Below are positions 7,038 to 7,880 of a stretch of 7,880 bases of DNA, one piece after another (position 1 is the stretch's first letter; each line of letters begins with the position of its first letter). Under the pieces are notes generated by a model. It ran no database searches and was not told the DNA's origin. It was given only the letters and a program-made list of their open reading frames with translations. This stretch comes from Calditrichia bacterium (GTDB taxonomy: Bacteria; Calditrichota; Calditrichia; RBG-13-44-9; J042): positions 1 through 7,880 of the forward strand of contig JAUIFT010000083.1 of the NCBI GenBank assembly GCA_030430345.1, in the 5' to 3' direction. The translations under genes and the position numbers were made by a program.

Positions 7038-7694
7038 ATGAAAAATGCTTTATTCAAAGTTGCTGTTGCTTTATTGATCTTTTCCGGCTGCGCCCAACAC
7101 AGTGGCTACAATACCGCCCGTTTTCGGGAAAGGGCCTACAACACCGGCCAGATTGCATTGACCCAGGATGGGTTGAGTGCCGCAGAGGTGGCTGCTATTA
7201 CCCGTACCAAACCGCCGCAAAGTTTTCCGGTCGACGTCTCCGTGATCTTAATAAAAGACGGATTCGTTTCCAATGAAATGGAGCAGCTGTTTTTGTCCGC
7301 GGTAATTGATTCTTTAAAAGCGAGTGAAAAGATTGATCGGGTGGTTCCGATCCCGAAATGCCTGCTGCCACAGCAAGTAAACTTTGCGGCAATCCAGGAA
7401 CTGGGCATTCGCACATTAACGGAATATGTAGCTGTTTTTGTGCTGGATGCTGACGCGCTTTTCAAATCAACAAAAATTGTCGATTCAAAATTCAGGGTAA
7501 CTTCAGCCATCGATTTTATTCTGGTAGATGCTCAAACGACAGCGATTATGGCGTCCGACCGCTTGCTTTCAACAAAGGAGTATGCGGAAAGCCTTTTCAA
7601 AACCGGAGAGGGAGAATTGGCCCAAACGGAAGTGTTCTCTGAGCAGGGTGGACTGCTGGGCGAAAAAGTAGCCGCTTTGTTCTCCGGCCAATAG
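7038..7694 (+). CDS. Predicted lipoprotein of unknown function
   Basis: ATG 7038 is chosen because it is preceded by GGGGAG at 7028-7033 and starts a proper lipoprotein signal peptide: MKNALFKVAVALLIFSGC with a lipidatable Cys18. An in-frame TTG at 7002 would bury the signal. The mature region (about 200 residues) has strands such as FPVDVSVILIKDGFV, DRVVPIPKCLL, TEYVAVFVLDADALF and AIDFILVDAQTTAIMASDR. The order (short N-terminal linker, a beta strand, an amphipathic helix, a V-x-x-IP strand, then a dissenting hydrophobic strand and a final variable region) is loosely reminiscent of the rhombotarget-type lipoproteins, but I would not assign it on this evidence. It has no recognised catalytic motif. 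It is probably anchored in a membrane facing the periplasm or cell surface and co-transcribed with the upstream membrane protein. Confidence 0.78.
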   Translation: MKNALFKVAVALLIFSGCAQHSGYNTARFRERAYNTGQIALTQDGLSAAEVAAITRTKPPQSFPVDVSVILIKDGFVSNEMEQLFLSAVIDSLKASEKIDRVVPIPKCLLPQQVNFAAIQELGIRTLTEYVAVFVLDADALFKSTKIVDSKFRVTSAIDFILVDAQTTAIMASDRLLSTKEYAESLFKTGEGELAQTEVFSEQGGLLGEKVAALFSGQ

Positions 7695-7740
7695 CTGCGG
7701 CACCGGAAATTAGCAGAGGTAAATTTTAAGTTATTATCGT

Positions 7741-7770
7741 TTGTCTGTAGTAAAGCTGCATGCTTATACT
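7741..7770 (+). promoter_or_regulatory. Candidate sigma70-type promoter
   Basis: TTGTCT at 7741-7746 and TATACT at 7765-7770 are separated by 18 bases. They match 4 of 6 and 5 of 6 positions of the canonical -35 and -10 hexamers. Transcription would start near 7777 and serve the lipoprotein gene starting at 7819. This is a pattern match only; FCB bacteria often use a different -33/-7 consensus. Confidence 0.35.
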
Positions 7771-7779
7771 GGCATGTAG
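7756..7779 (+). repeat. Imperfect inverted repeat (hairpin or operator candidate)
   Basis: CTGCATGC (7756-7763) pairs with GCATGTAG (7772-7779) over 8 bp including one G-T wobble, with an 8-base loop. It has no following T-run, so it is not a typical intrinsic terminator. It overlaps the candidate -10 hexamer, which would suit an operator, but chance is possible. Confidence 0.25.
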
Positions 7780-7818
7780 AATTGATGAACATATTGATCA
7801 ATGATAAAGGAAATACTA

Positions 7819-7880
7819 ATGAGGAAAATATTTTTTGGTTTTATCATTTTCGTAAGCCTTGGCTGGCTGGCTTGTGGTAG
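7819..7880 (+). CDS. Lipoprotein, N-terminal fragment cut by the right edge
   Basis: ATG 7819 begins MRKIFFGFIIFVSLGWLACG. This has the short basic start, hydrophobic core and W-L-A-C lipobox of a bacterial lipoprotein signal, with the lipidated cysteine at residue 19. AAAGG at 7806-7810 is a suitable ribosome binding site. The rest of the gene is outside the window, so the function is unknown. Confidence 0.7.
   Translation, partial: MRKIFFGFIIFVSLGWLACG

Larger units (their letters stand above)
7695..7818. other. Intergenic spacer between two lipoprotein genes
   Basis: This 124-bp gap contains a candidate promoter and a short inverted repeat (listed separately). It also has a 10-bp palindrome ATTGATCAAT at 7793-7802, 16 bases before the next start codon, which could be chance. 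No RNA gene is seen. Confidence 0.5.

Noticed and set aside
7136..7510. 124-codon open frame on the minus strand
   Set aside because: It is antisense to the lipoprotein gene, which has a signal peptide and ribosome binding site; the antisense peptide is low-complexity and serine/threonine-rich.

Overview
The window holds a compact bacterial chromosomal segment. Apart from a minus-strand remnant at the extreme left edge, every recognisable gene is on the plus strand. By eye the base composition is moderate (roughly mid-40s % GC). A DUF3667-type zinc-ribbon membrane protein, a DUF6090-like small membrane protein and SplB-like radical-SAM enzymes outside spore formers together suggest the Bacteroidota/Calditrichota (FCB) neighbourhood. 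This is an inference from gene content; there is no rRNA or other marker gene here.

Left edge (1-1044): bases 1 to about 125 encode, on the minus strand, a clear rhodanese-domain fragment that runs off the window. From about base 130 the plus strand encodes a nucleoside phosphorylase / MTA-SAH nucleosidase-like protein that lacks its normal N-terminus. The two recognisable coding signals abut at about 125-130. This looks like a rearrangement or an assembly/amplification chimera, not two intact divergent genes. The nucleosidase-like gene has an unrecognised C-terminal extension of about 150 residues.

Region 2 (1044-2054): the nucleosidase-like gene overlaps by one base (TAATG) a radical-SAM protein of the spore photoproduct lyase family. 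It keeps the CX3CX2C cluster motif, but the position of the SplB hydrogen-donor cysteine appears to be glutamate. A radical-SAM enzyme coupled to a nucleosidase suggests, as a hypothesis, that the nucleosidase removes 5'-deoxyadenosine or a related nucleoside product.

Region 3 (2165-4663): a membrane-bound hybrid sensor-type histidine kinase without a receiver domain (extracytoplasmic sensor, HAMP, HisKA, HATPase) is followed after 6 nt by the DUF3667-like zinc-ribbon membrane protein. No response regulator is visible.

Region 4 (4705-6375): a METTL21/ETFB-KMT-like protein methyltransferase is followed after 2 nt by an aldo/keto reductase whose reading frame is broken near 6036-6045.

Region 5 (6397-7880): a small single-pass membrane protein (DUF6090-like), a lipoprotein of unknown function, and the first 20 codons of a second lipoprotein preceded by a plausible sigma70-type promoter. 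I found no CRISPR array, tRNA, rRNA, insertion sequence or phage gene. Most of the window reads as ordinary housekeeping/envelope DNA. The points worth following up are the nucleosidase/SPL-like pair, the edge junction and the reductase frameshift.
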